DNA of 6,853 nt from Flavobacteriaceae bacterium. Lineage in GTDB: Bacteria > Bacteroidota > Bacteroidia > Flavobacteriales > Flavobacteriaceae. Numbering within the stretch: position 1 is the first letter of the stretch; the number at the start of each line of letters is the position of its first letter. Below, in pieces: positions 1 through 6,780 of this stretch. The notes under the pieces were generated by a model. That model saw only the letters and a list, made by a program, of their open reading frames with translations, had not been told where the DNA came from and did no database searches. Made by a program: the position numbers and the translations under genes. Location of the stretch: NCBI GenBank assembly GCA_013001365.1, contig JABDMQ010000388.1, forward strand, positions 1 to 6,853. The letters run 5' to 3'.

Positions 1-2474
1 GTATAATTAAGCTCTTCGGTGAGTTTCTTTATCTCAGCCTCAACATCGATACTGTCTTGCATAGGTACGAAGTACTCATTGCTTTTTACACGAAAGGTCA
101 AGGCGCCTTCTACTTTATCTTTGGTATAAGTCAATTCTGAGATATGACCCAATTTAATGATAACGGATTCGAAGGTTCTAGAAGCCTTTTCATTATCAAG
201 CACAGACAATGCAATGGCATCTTTAAAAGCGATGTTCTTTTGCTTGCGTATCGTCCTTATGCCAGAAATGACTTCCGTAGTAAAGTCAAAATCCGCGATC
301 AACTGTCTATCGGTTTTCTTGGTCTTGGGCCAACTAGAAATAATCAATGCCTCTTCCAAAGATCTTTCTGCAATATGGTGCCAAATCTCTTCAGTCAAGA
401 AAGGCATGAATGGATGCAAGATCCTAAGATTATCTTCAAGGATGGCGATAACAGCGCCAAAAGTGATCTTATCGATCGGTTGTTGGTATGCCGGTTTTAC
501 GATTTCCAATAACCAAGAGGCGAAATCGTTCCAGATCAATTTGTAGGTTTCCATCAGTGCATCACTGATTCGGTATTTACTGTAATGACTCTCTATGGTT
601 TCCAATGTATCTTGGAACTTGGCTTCAAACCACTCAAGTGCCACCTTTGACGATTCTGGTTGTGCTATATCCGCAACCTCCCATCCTTTGATCAATCTAA
701 AGGCATTCCAAACCTTGTTGGCAAATGCCTTGCCTTGCTGGCAAAGATCTTCGTCAAAAGGCAGGTCATTGCCCGCAGGAGAGCACAAAAGCATACCAAC
801 ACGCACCCCGTCGGCGCCATATTTATTCATGAGCTCGATGGGATCCGGCGAATTACCCAAGGATTTGCTCATTTTTCGGCCTTGCTTGTCGCGAACGATA
901 CCTGTGTAATACACATTCTTGAATGGCATATCTCCACGATACTCGTAGCCTGCAATAATCATTCTTGCCACCCAAAAGAACATGATTTCTGGTGCGGTAA
1001 CAAGGTCGTTGGTAGGATAATAATAATTAATCTCTGCATTGTCTGGATTCCGTATGCCATCAAAAACGCTAATAGGCCATAACCACGACGAGAACCAAGT
1101 ATCGACCACATCTGGGTCTTGCCTCAGATCAGATTCTTTTAATGAGGCGTTATTGGTTTTCTCTTGTGCTAAGGATAGCGCTTCCTCAATTGTTTTTGCC
1201 ACAACAAAATCATTGACTCCCTCACCAAAGAAATAGGCTGGGATCTGGTGTCCCCAAAGCAATTGACGTGATATATTCCAATCACGGACATTTTCCATCC
1301 AGTGCCTATAGGAATTCTTGAATTTCGAAGGATGGAATTGAATCGTGTCATTCATGACATTATCCAAAGCTGGCTTTGCCAGGTCTTTCATCTTCAAGAA
1401 CCACTGCGCCGATATTTTCGGTTCAATAACTGCACCTGTCCGTTCGCTAGTGCCTACTTTATGGGTATATGGTTCTGTTTTTGCCAGAACTCCAAGTTTA
1501 TCGAGTTCCTTGGCTGCAGCCTCCCTTGCCGCAACACGATCCATGCCCTGGAACTGTAATCCGTAATGGTTCAAAGAGGCATCATCATTAAGGATATCTA
1601 TTACTTCCAGGTCGTGCCGCTCTCCTATTTCCTTGTCATTAACATCATGAGCAGGTGTAATCTTAAGGCAACCAGTACCGAATTCCATATCGACATAATC
1701 ATCCAATATAATAGGCACCACGCGATTACAAATAGGTGCAATTACATTCTTGCCCTTTAAATGAGAAAATCGCTCATCGTTTGGGTTTACACATACTGCT
1801 GTATCTCCTAAAATGGTTTCTGGCCTAGTAGTAGCTATTGTTACAGTCTCGTTTTCACCTTCTATCTGATAATTTACATAATATAATTTGTCAGTTCGCT
1901 CAACATGAATGACTTCCTCATCCGACAAGGTTGTTTGTGCTTCTGGATCCCAATTTACCATCCGATAACCTCTGTATATCAAGCCTTTTTCATGAAGATC
2001 TATGAAAGTATCTATGACGGATTCGGACAGATCGTCATCCATTGTGAACTTTGTTCGTCTCCAATCACAGGAAGCACCAAGTTTCTTAAGCTGTTCTAAG
2101 ATGATTCCGCCATGTTTATGTGTCCATTCCCAGGCATGTTCCAAGAATTCTTCTCGTGTCAGTCCGTTTTTATTGATGCCTTCTTGCTTGAGCTTGGCCA
2201 CAACTTTAGCTTCTGTAGCAATCGAAGCATGGTCTGTTCCAGGCACCCAACACGCATTTTTTCCTAATAATCGGGCTCGACGTATTAATACATCCTGTAA
2301 GGTGTTATTAAGCATATGTCCCATATGTAGCACTCCCGTTACGTTTGGAGGTGGAATTACAATGGTATATGGCTCCCTTTCGTCAGGTTCAGAATGGAAA
2401 TACTCGTTTTTCAACCAGTACTCATACCATTTGTCTTCAACCTTGGAAGCATCATATTTCGATGGAATTTGCAT
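1..2474 (-). CDS. valS: Valyl-tRNA synthetase, 3' end cut off by the window edge
   Basis: Cytoplasmic class Ia aminoacyl-tRNA synthetase that charges tRNA-Val with valine and hydrolyses mischarged threonine. Reading the minus strand from the ATG at 2474 gives 824 uninterrupted codons. The HIGH signature is seen as PPPNVTGVLHMGH at residues 41-53, and the KMSKS loop is exact at 534-538. The inserted editing (CP1) domain lies roughly at 190-345, with ATTRPETILGDTA at 214-226 and GTGCLKITPAHD at 266-277. Residues about 610-780 form the anticodon-binding helical region, and a Lys/Glu-rich stretch from about 808 begins the C-terminal coiled coil. Family members usually have about 870-880 residues, so some 50 residues and the stop lie beyond position 1. 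The start is chosen because the N-terminus MQIPSKYDASKVEDKWYEYW is typical of the family and an in-frame TAA lies about 40 bases upstream. There is no Shine-Dalgarno sequence. Identification is essentially certain. Confidence 0.98.
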   Translation of the reverse strand, partial: MQIPSKYDASKVEDKWYEYWLKNEYFHSEPDEREPYTIVIPPPNVTGVLHMGHMLNNTLQDVLIRRARLLGKNACWVPGTDHASIATEAKVVAKLKQEGINKNGLTREEFLEHAWEWTHKHGGIILEQLKKLGASCDWRRTKFTMDDDLSESVIDTFIDLHEKGLIYRGYRMVNWDPEAQTTLSDEEVIHVERTDKLYYVNYQIEGENETVTIATTRPETILGDTAVCVNPNDERFSHLKGKNVIAPICNRVVPIILDDYVDMEFGTGCLKITPAHDVNDKEIGERHDLEVIDILNDDASLNHYGLQFQGMDRVAAREAAAKELDKLGVLAKTEPYTHKVGTSERTGAVIEPKISAQWFLKMKDLAKPALDNVMNDTIQFHPSKFKNSYRHWMENVRDWNISRQLLWGHQIPAYFFGEGVNDFVVAKTIEEALSLAQEKTNNASLKESDLRQDPDVVDTWFSSWLWPISVFDGIRNPDNAEINYYYPTNDLVTAPEIMFFWVARMIIAGYEYRGDMPFKNVYYTGIVRDKQGRKMSKSLGNSPDPIELMNKYGADGVRVGMLLCSPAGNDLPFDEDLCQQGKAFANKVWNAFRLIKGWEVADIAQPESSKVALEWFEAKFQDTLETIESHYSKYRISDALMETYKLIWNDFASWLLEIVKPAYQQPIDKITFGAVIAILEDNLRILHPFMPFLTEEIWHHIAERSLEEALIISSWPKTKKTDRQLIADFDFTTEVISGIRTIRKQKNIAFKDAIALSVLDNEKASRTFESVIIKLGHISELTYTKDKVEGALTFRVKSNEYFVPMQDSIDVEAEIKKLTEELNY

Positions 2475-2504
2475 ACTTTGGAACGATTTTTGGAACTTAA
2501 TGTG

Positions 2505-2534
2505 CAAAAGTACTTATATATTTTTTTCTGAGAA
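2505..2534 (-). promoter_or_regulatory. Candidate Bacteroidota-type promoter of valS
   Basis: On the minus strand TACTTTTG (2512-2505) matches the Bacteroidota -7 consensus TAnnTTTG exactly. A TTC (2534-2532), one base from the -33 TTG, stands 19 bases upstream. Transcription would begin near 2498, leaving a leader of about 24 bases before the valS ATG. That leader is too short for a T-box or other riboswitch. The promoter is inferred from consensus match and position only. Confidence 0.55.
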
Positions 2535-2557
2535 ATTATAAGGATGATTTAAATGTG

Positions 2558-2590
2558 TTAACAAAGAGTGCATTACATCCAATATTTTTG
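2558..2590 (+). promoter_or_regulatory. Candidate Bacteroidota-type promoter of the DUF1573 gene
   Basis: TATTTTTG at 2583-2590 fits TAnnTTTG exactly. TTA at 2558-2560, one base from the -33 TTG, lies 22 bases upstream, within the usual spacing. The predicted start near 2597 gives a leader of about 37 bases before the ATG at 2634. The site faces away from the valS promoter with about 23 bases between the two -33 elements, so the two need not compete. Inferred from consensus and position. Confidence 0.5.
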
Positions 2591-2633
2591 CAGAATGAGC
2601 AAAAAGTGAGTAAGTTTACAATTCAAATCTAAA

Positions 2634-3077
2634 ATGAGAGTGATGAAAAATTTAATTACAATTTTATTTGTAGGACTGATCAGCTTCGGATCCCTTGCCC
2701 AGGAAAAGGTAGCCAAGATCGAGTTCAAGACGGATGTCATAGACTATGGAACTATTGAAAAAGGTGCTGATGGCCTTAGGACTTTCGAATTTACGAATAC
2801 AGGAGATGCACCTTTGATCATATCAAAAGTATCTTCAACTTGTGGTTGTACGGTTCCTAAAAAACCAGAAGGTCCTATTATGCCAGGTGAAACTGGAGAA
2901 ATACAAGTTAAATACGATACTAAACGTGTCATGCCGATTCGTAAGACCATAACAGTTCTTTCTAATGCAGAGACACCTACTGTTGCTCTTAAAATTAAGG
3001 GTAACGTAATCGATCCTGATAAGAAAAGTGTTCTTGAGAAGAAAAAGAACGCATTAGCAGATAAATCGAATCAATAA
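2634..3077 (+). CDS. Secreted DUF1573 domain protein
   Basis: A 147-residue protein of the DUF1573 family, which is common in Bacteroidota and has an immunoglobulin-like (MSP/ASH-type) beta-sandwich fold; its biochemical role is unknown. Residues 1-22 look like a type I signal peptide: KN near the start, a hydrophobic stretch ending LISFGSLA, and probable cleavage after Ala22. There is no lipobox cysteine, so it is probably soluble in the periplasm or secreted rather than a lipoprotein. The domain covers about 27-127, with the hallmarks DYGTIEKG (37-44), FEFTNTGDAPLII (51-63), SSTCGCTVP (67-75) and PGETGEIQVKYDT (84-96). Cys70 and Cys72 are the only cysteines. The tail from 128 is Lys-rich and probably disordered. 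An ATG at 2643 would give a slightly shorter signal peptide beginning MKNLITI; neither start has a clear ribosome binding site, so the choice is open. The gene appears to be monocistronic, between its own promoter and the terminator at 3096. Confidence 0.93.
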   Translation: MRVMKNLITILFVGLISFGSLAQEKVAKIEFKTDVIDYGTIEKGADGLRTFEFTNTGDAPLIISKVSSTCGCTVPKKPEGPIMPGETGEIQVKYDTKRVMPIRKTITVLSNAETPTVALKIKGNVIDPDKKSVLEKKKNALADKSNQ

Positions 3078-3095
3078 AAAAGTTCAAGATTATTT

Positions 3096-3129
3096 AAAAG
3101 CCCTTCAGTTTGAAGGGCTTTTCTTTTTT
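3096..3129. terminator. Rho-independent terminator between convergent genes
   Basis: AAAAGCCCTTC (3096-3106) pairs perfectly with GAAGGGCTTTT (3112-3122) across the five-base loop AGTTT, an 11-bp stem. On the plus strand it is followed by a T-rich run to 3129, so it should end the DUF1573 transcript, whose stop lies 18 bases upstream. On the minus strand the downstream tract is weaker (TTTTAAATAAT). There the hairpin also begins inside the coding region of the protease, whose TGA lies at 3107-3105. Termination in that direction is plausible but less certain. Confidence 0.88.
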
Positions 3130-4457
3130 AAGATGGGTTCTAGCCTGAATTCAAAAACCATTTCCTTGCCATCCCTATCGATCTTTAGTTTCACCATTGT
3201 ACCATCCCTTCCATAAAAATTCTCAATCATTTCCTGCAAGGTAAATTCATGACTTGGTTTATTGTTAACTGAAAGAATAACATCATTTAATTGAAGTCCC
3301 GCCCTTAAAGCAGGAGAGTCCTTCCTTAATTGAACAATTGTAAATGCAGGTTTGAACGAATACTTAAAAGTTGTTACCAAGATAATTGGTGTGCTTCCCT
3401 TAACATCTGTCCTCGGAGTAGCGTATTTACCTGCGTTACGTGTTTGTTCTTCCTTTACCAAACGAACATCGCCATATTCCAAGGAAATTCCACTTTTATT
3501 GTAATGGAAGGGCTCTTTGAAGTATCCGTTCCTTTTTAGCAAGAGTGTTTTTCGACCATAATCGAAAACAAGATTGAATCGCTTTAATAATTCCGCAGCA
3601 ATAGATCCATTTCTCTCTACGAACTTTTTTGCATGGCGGATTGATACTGAATCCGGAAATGCTACATTGACATCCTTAAAAGTGAACTTCCCTAGTTTAA
3701 GTTGATCGATCTTTGAGCGCTTGCCATAAATACTACCGCTTAATCCACTGCCAAGAAAATCTTCGAAATACGATTCTGGCCCCGATACCTTTTTGTTCTC
3801 ATCTTCAAATAACCAGAGCGCATCACTGCCGCCTGAATCGATAAGTAATTTTACAGGAATATTTTCATCATTTACCTCAATTACAGCTTCTAAATAAGGC
3901 TTAAGGTTATAGAATTCGAGGCCCATTGATTCACACTTCCTGCATGATTTAGACCTGTATTTCTTAGGGTCATGTAGTTTTATGAACTTTGACGTATAAT
4001 TGATTTCAACGACAAAATCCTTGAAAAGGTCATAACCAATAATTCCGTGGACGGGAATGCCGAGTCTGGGGGCGAAATCCATCGACGTATCGAAAATGAT
4101 ATAAAGCGTTTGGTTGACATTCAAGGCATCTCCGACCTTAAATAAGTTTCTCTTGGATTTTAAAGCCTCAATCGGCTTTCCTTCACCAAGTCCTCTTAGG
4201 AATATTTTCTCAGTATCATGGACTTCCAGTGTATCAATGCCCTCAAGACTATTGAAAATTATGGGTTTACTAACTCCAGTATCTAATAAAAAGGAAAGCT
4301 CGACCCCATTTATTTCTACTGGGAAAACAATGAGATTATTAATTAGTTCGAATTTGATCTTATGACTTGCTGCTTTGTTCTTAAGGATGAACGACCCTTG
4401 AGAATAAGCCTGAAAATTAAGGATTAGCGCAAGAATTACGAGAAATGACGATCTCAT
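3105..4457 (-). CDS. Exported two-lobed retropepsin-like aspartic protease with PDZ domain
   Basis: A 450-residue predicted peptidase, probably periplasmic or secreted. Residues 1-20 (MRSSFLVILALILNFQAYSQ) read as a signal peptide with no lipobox. Lobe 1, about 30-165, holds the catalytic signature FLLDTGVSKP with Asp59 and the companion motif GIIGYDLFKDF (138-148). Lobe 2, about 183-310, holds LLIDSGGSDALW with Asp207 and the companion GSIAAELLKRF (284-294). Two D-T/S-G signatures in one chain suggest that the active site forms within a single molecule, unlike dimeric retroviral proteases. A PDZ domain follows at about 367-440 (IVQLRKDSPALRAGLQLNDVILSVNN) and may bind substrate C-termini or regulate access. 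Cys172 and Cys175, between the lobes, are the only cysteines. The start is the only ATG after an in-frame stop that yields the signal peptide. The substrate is unknown. The gene is divergent from the aminotransferase and convergent with the DUF1573 gene. The protease fold is well supported; activity is inferred. Confidence 0.9.
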   Translation of the reverse strand: MRSSFLVILALILNFQAYSQGSFILKNKAASHKIKFELINNLIVFPVEINGVELSFLLDTGVSKPIIFNSLEGIDTLEVHDTEKIFLRGLGEGKPIEALKSKRNLFKVGDALNVNQTLYIIFDTSMDFAPRLGIPVHGIIGYDLFKDFVVEINYTSKFIKLHDPKKYRSKSCRKCESMGLEFYNLKPYLEAVIEVNDENIPVKLLIDSGGSDALWLFEDENKKVSGPESYFEDFLGSGLSGSIYGKRSKIDQLKLGKFTFKDVNVAFPDSVSIRHAKKFVERNGSIAAELLKRFNLVFDYGRKTLLLKRNGYFKEPFHYNKSGISLEYGDVRLVKEEQTRNAGKYATPRTDVKGSTPIILVTTFKYSFKPAFTIVQLRKDSPALRAGLQLNDVILSVNNKPSHEFTLQEMIENFYGRDGTMVKLKIDRDGKEMVFEFRLEPILKKKSPSN

Positions 4458-4517
4458 ACAGCTATAGTCATAAGTTTAGTTATTCAAGAAGTTACGAATA
4501 CTACATGATCTGTTAGC

Positions 4518-4547
4518 TTGAATTATCAAAAGTTTAAGATATTTTTT
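4518..4547 (+). promoter_or_regulatory. Candidate promoter of the aminotransferase-murB pair
   Basis: TTG at 4518-4520 is followed after exactly 19 bases by TATTTTTT (4540-4547), one base from TAnnTTTG, with TG immediately after. Transcription would start near 4554 and the leader would be about 23 bases. An alternative -7 site, CAACTTTG (4550-4557), also has one mismatch but lacks a TTG at proper spacing. No Shine-Dalgarno sequence lies near the ATG at 4577. Inferred from consensus and position. Confidence 0.4.
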
Positions 4548-4560
4548 TGCAACTTTGCAA
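4527..4560 (-). promoter_or_regulatory. Possible promoter of the protease gene
   Basis: On the minus strand AACTTTTG (4534-4527) differs from TAnnTTTG at one base, and a TTG (4560-4558) lies 23 bases upstream, at the long end of the accepted spacing. Transcription would start near 4520, giving a leader of about 63 bases. The evidence is weaker than for valS. The site is interlocked with the candidate promoter of the aminotransferase on the other strand. Confidence 0.3.
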
Positions 4561-4576
4561 GGCAAAAATTTAATAT

Positions 4577-5767
4577 ATGCCATCGATTTCAAATAAAGGT
4601 AAAGCAATGCCTCAATCACCAATAAGGAAATTGGTTCCCTATGCTGAAGATGCCAAGAAAAGAGGTATTAAGGTTTATCACTTGAATATCGGCCAACCAG
4701 ACATCAAAACTCCTGAAGTAGCGCTTAATGCCGTAAAAAACAATGATCTTGAAATTGTTGCATATAGTCGTTCCGAAGGATCTGAAGAATACAGAACTAA
4801 AATCGCTGCATATTATGCCAAGAATGATATTGAGGTCTCAGCCCATGACATCATTGTAACCACTGGAGGAAGTGAAGCGCTTTTCTTTACTTTTGGAAGC
4901 ATTATGGATGAAGGTGATGAAATTATCATTCCAGAGCCATTTTATGCGAATTACAATGGTTTCTCAACGGCATCAGGAGTAAAGGTTGTGCCAGTAATCT
5001 CAAAGATAGAAGACAACTTTGCATTGCCGGCCATTGAGGAGTTTGAAAAGTTGATTACGCCGCGAACAAAGGCAATTCTTATTTGTAATCCTGGCAATCC
5101 TACTGGCTATTTATATAGCAAAGAAGAAATAAAGAAACTTGCAGCCATTGTAAGAGAACATGATCTTTTCCTTATTGCAGATGAAGTATATCGCGAATTT
5201 GCTTATGATGGTGCTGAGCACTATTCCGTAATGGAAGAGGAAGATCTAGAAGACAATGCTATTATGATTGATTCCGTTTCTAAACGATATAGCATGTGTG
5301 GAGCAAGAATTGGTTGTATAGTATCCAAAAACAAGGAGGTCATAAGTACTGCAATGAAGTTCGCTCAGGCAAGGTTAAGCCCTCCAACTTATGCACAGAT
5401 AGCCAGCGAGGCTGCTTTAGACACACCGCAATCCTATTTTGATGAGGTTATTGAGGAATATGTTGAAAGACGAAATATTCTCATTGACGAACTACATAAG
5501 ATTGAAGGGGTAAAAGTTGCCCGACCAAAAGGTGCATTTTATTGTATTGCAGAGTTACCTGTAGACAATTCGGATGCTTTTGCACAATGGCTCTTGGAAA
5601 GCTATGATCTCGATGGAGAAACAGTTATGGTAGCGCCTGCTGCTGGTTTTTATTCAACGCCAGGTGTTGGACTTAATCAAATTCGCATAGCCTATGTCCT
5701 GAACAAGGAGAGTCTTAAAAAAGCGGTTACAATTCTTAATAAAGCCCTAAAAGCATACAAGAATTAG
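4577..5767 (+). CDS. PLP-dependent class I/II aminotransferase (aspartate aminotransferase-like)
   Basis: Cytoplasmic fold-type I transaminase of 396 residues, a normal length for the family. Visible signatures are NIGQPDIKTP (37-46), the cofactor-phosphate loop TTGGSEAL (95-102), NPGNPTG (171-177) with Asn174, ADEVY (201-205) with Asp202 and Tyr205 contacting the PLP ring, and SVSKRYSMCGARIG (233-246). Lys236 should form the Schiff base and Arg244 should bind the phosphate. Arg370 in QIRIAY matches the arginine that binds the substrate alpha-carboxylate. The start is chosen because MPSISNKGKAMPQSPIRKL looks like the conserved N-terminus of close Bacteroidota relatives; an internal ATG at 4607 is the alternative. 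All key residues are present, so the enzyme should be active. The exact amino donor (aspartate, aromatic or other) cannot be read from sequence, so no gene symbol is given. It is the first gene of an apparent operon with murB. Confidence 0.94.
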   Translation: MPSISNKGKAMPQSPIRKLVPYAEDAKKRGIKVYHLNIGQPDIKTPEVALNAVKNNDLEIVAYSRSEGSEEYRTKIAAYYAKNDIEVSAHDIIVTTGGSEALFFTFGSIMDEGDEIIIPEPFYANYNGFSTASGVKVVPVISKIEDNFALPAIEEFEKLITPRTKAILICNPGNPTGYLYSKEEIKKLAAIVREHDLFLIADEVYREFAYDGAEHYSVMEEEDLEDNAIMIDSVSKRYSMCGARIGCIVSKNKEVISTAMKFAQARLSPPTYAQIASEAALDTPQSYFDEVIEEYVERRNILIDELHKIEGVKVARPKGAFYCIAELPVDNSDAFAQWLLESYDLDGETVMVAPAAGFYSTPGVGLNQIRIAYVLNKESLKKAVTILNKALKAYKN

Positions 5768-6780
5768 TGCAAATCCTTGAGAACATATCGCTTAAGCCAT
5801 ATAATACTTTCGGCATAGATGTTAAAGCCAGGCTATTCGTTTCCATTGATTCTATTTCCGAACTAAAAGAATGTTTATCGATACAAGAATATCCGCATAA
5901 ATTCATTCTTGGCGGAGGAAGCAATATCCTATTAACCAAGGATATCGAAGCCATGGTCATACATATGAACCTTCGTGGCATTACTGTGATTTCTGAGACA
6001 GAATCGCATGTAGTAATTAAAGCTGGAGCTGGTGAGAACTGGCACGAATTTGTCATGTGGTGTTTAAATAACGATTATGGCGGAATAGAAAACCTTTCAT
6101 TAATTCCAGGTAACACTGGTACTGCACCAATACAGAACATCGGAGCCTATGGGGTTGAACTCAAGGATGTTTTTATTGAATGTACTGTAATAGATAGAAT
6201 ATCATTGGAAACAAAGACATTTACCAACTCTCAATGTAAATTTGGATATAGGGATTCGATTTTCAAAGGTTCTCACAGGAACAAGTACATCATAACAGAT
6301 GTGACCTTCAATCTAACCAAGAAGAATCATGAATTGCATTGTTCATATGGTGCAATATCCTCGAAATTAAGTGAAATGGGAGTCAATAATCCGACGATTC
6401 AAGACATTTCTAAGGCGGTTATAGCTATCCGCAGTAGTAAACTCCCTAATCCATCAGAAATTGGCAATAGTGGAAGTTTCTTCAAGAATCCAGTAGTTTC
6501 CTTAGATCATTTTGATAAGCTCAAAGTTCAATTCCCTGAAATACCAAATTATCCAGCTTCCTCGACTTCAACTAAAATTCCTGCTGGATGGTTGATAGAA
6601 AAGGCAGGTTTTAAGGGCAAACGATTTAATGCTCACGGTGTTCATGAGAAACAAGCCCTTGTTCTCGTTAACTATGGAAGCGCCAAAGGTGAGGATATTT
6701 TAAAGCTTGCCAAGCTTATCCAAGCAACCGTTCATCGGATTTTTGATGTTTCTCTTGAAACAGAGGTCAATATCCTATAG
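5767..6780 (+). CDS. murB: UDP-N-acetylenolpyruvoylglucosamine reductase (MurB)
   Basis: Cytoplasmic FAD enzyme that uses NADPH to reduce UDP-GlcNAc-enolpyruvate to UDP-N-acetylmuramate, the second committed step of peptidoglycan synthesis. The protein has 337 residues. The opening LENISLKPYNTFGIDVKA (4-21) is typical. The FAD-binding region includes FILGGGSNILLTKD (46-59) and SLIPGNTGTAPIQNIGAYGVEL (111-132). Active-site residues can be placed by alignment to the E. coli motifs: Arg162 in GYRDSIFK, Ser237 in GNSGSFFKNP (the proton donor to the enol intermediate), and Glu333 in ETEVNIL. The length is nearer the longer type I enzymes. The start is GTG: an in-frame TAA at 5740 leaves no ATG, and the GTG puts the conserved N-terminus in place. 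Its G is the last base of the aminotransferase TAG (TAGTG), and no ribosome binding site is visible, so translation is probably coupled to the upstream gene. Confidence 0.97.
   Translation: MQILENISLKPYNTFGIDVKARLFVSIDSISELKECLSIQEYPHKFILGGGSNILLTKDIEAMVIHMNLRGITVISETESHVVIKAGAGENWHEFVMWCLNNDYGGIENLSLIPGNTGTAPIQNIGAYGVELKDVFIECTVIDRISLETKTFTNSQCKFGYRDSIFKGSHRNKYIITDVTFNLTKKNHELHCSYGAISSKLSEMGVNNPTIQDISKAVIAIRSSKLPNPSEIGNSGSFFKNPVVSLDHFDKLKVQFPEIPNYPASSTSTKIPAGWLIEKAGFKGKRFNAHGVHEKQALVLVNYGSAKGEDILKLAKLIQATVHRIFDVSLETEVNIL

Noticed and set aside
144..2541. Several plus-strand open frames opposite valS, the longest about 179 codons (2002-2541)
   Set aside because: They lie antisense to an uninterrupted, clearly recognisable valS, overlap one another in different frames, and their translations show no recognisable domain.
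2595..2632. Tiny leader-like frames before the DUF1573 gene (ATG at 2595 encoding MSKK; GTG at 2606 with eight codons ending just before the ATG)
   Set aside because: The first would begin at or before the predicted transcription start. The second has no run of regulatory codons and no attenuator hairpin, so both are best explained by chance.
2475..2633. T-box, riboswitch or other structured leader upstream of valS
   Set aside because: The predicted valS leader is only about 24 bases, and no strong hairpin or anticodon-like specifier loop is visible in the intergenic region.
3330..4365. Plus-strand open frames opposite the protease (3330-3539 and 4114-4365)
   Set aside because: They are antisense to a protein with intact catalytic motifs, and have no recognisable product or upstream signals.
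4547..4560. TTGCAA repeated twice as a possible operator
   Set aside because: Each copy is only six bases in AT-rich DNA and overlaps promoter-like sequence. That is not enough to annotate an operator, so it is mentioned only in the promoter finding.
5736..6056. Minus-strand open frame of 106 codons opposite the start of murB
   Set aside because: It is a shadow of the murB coding sequence, with no recognisable family.
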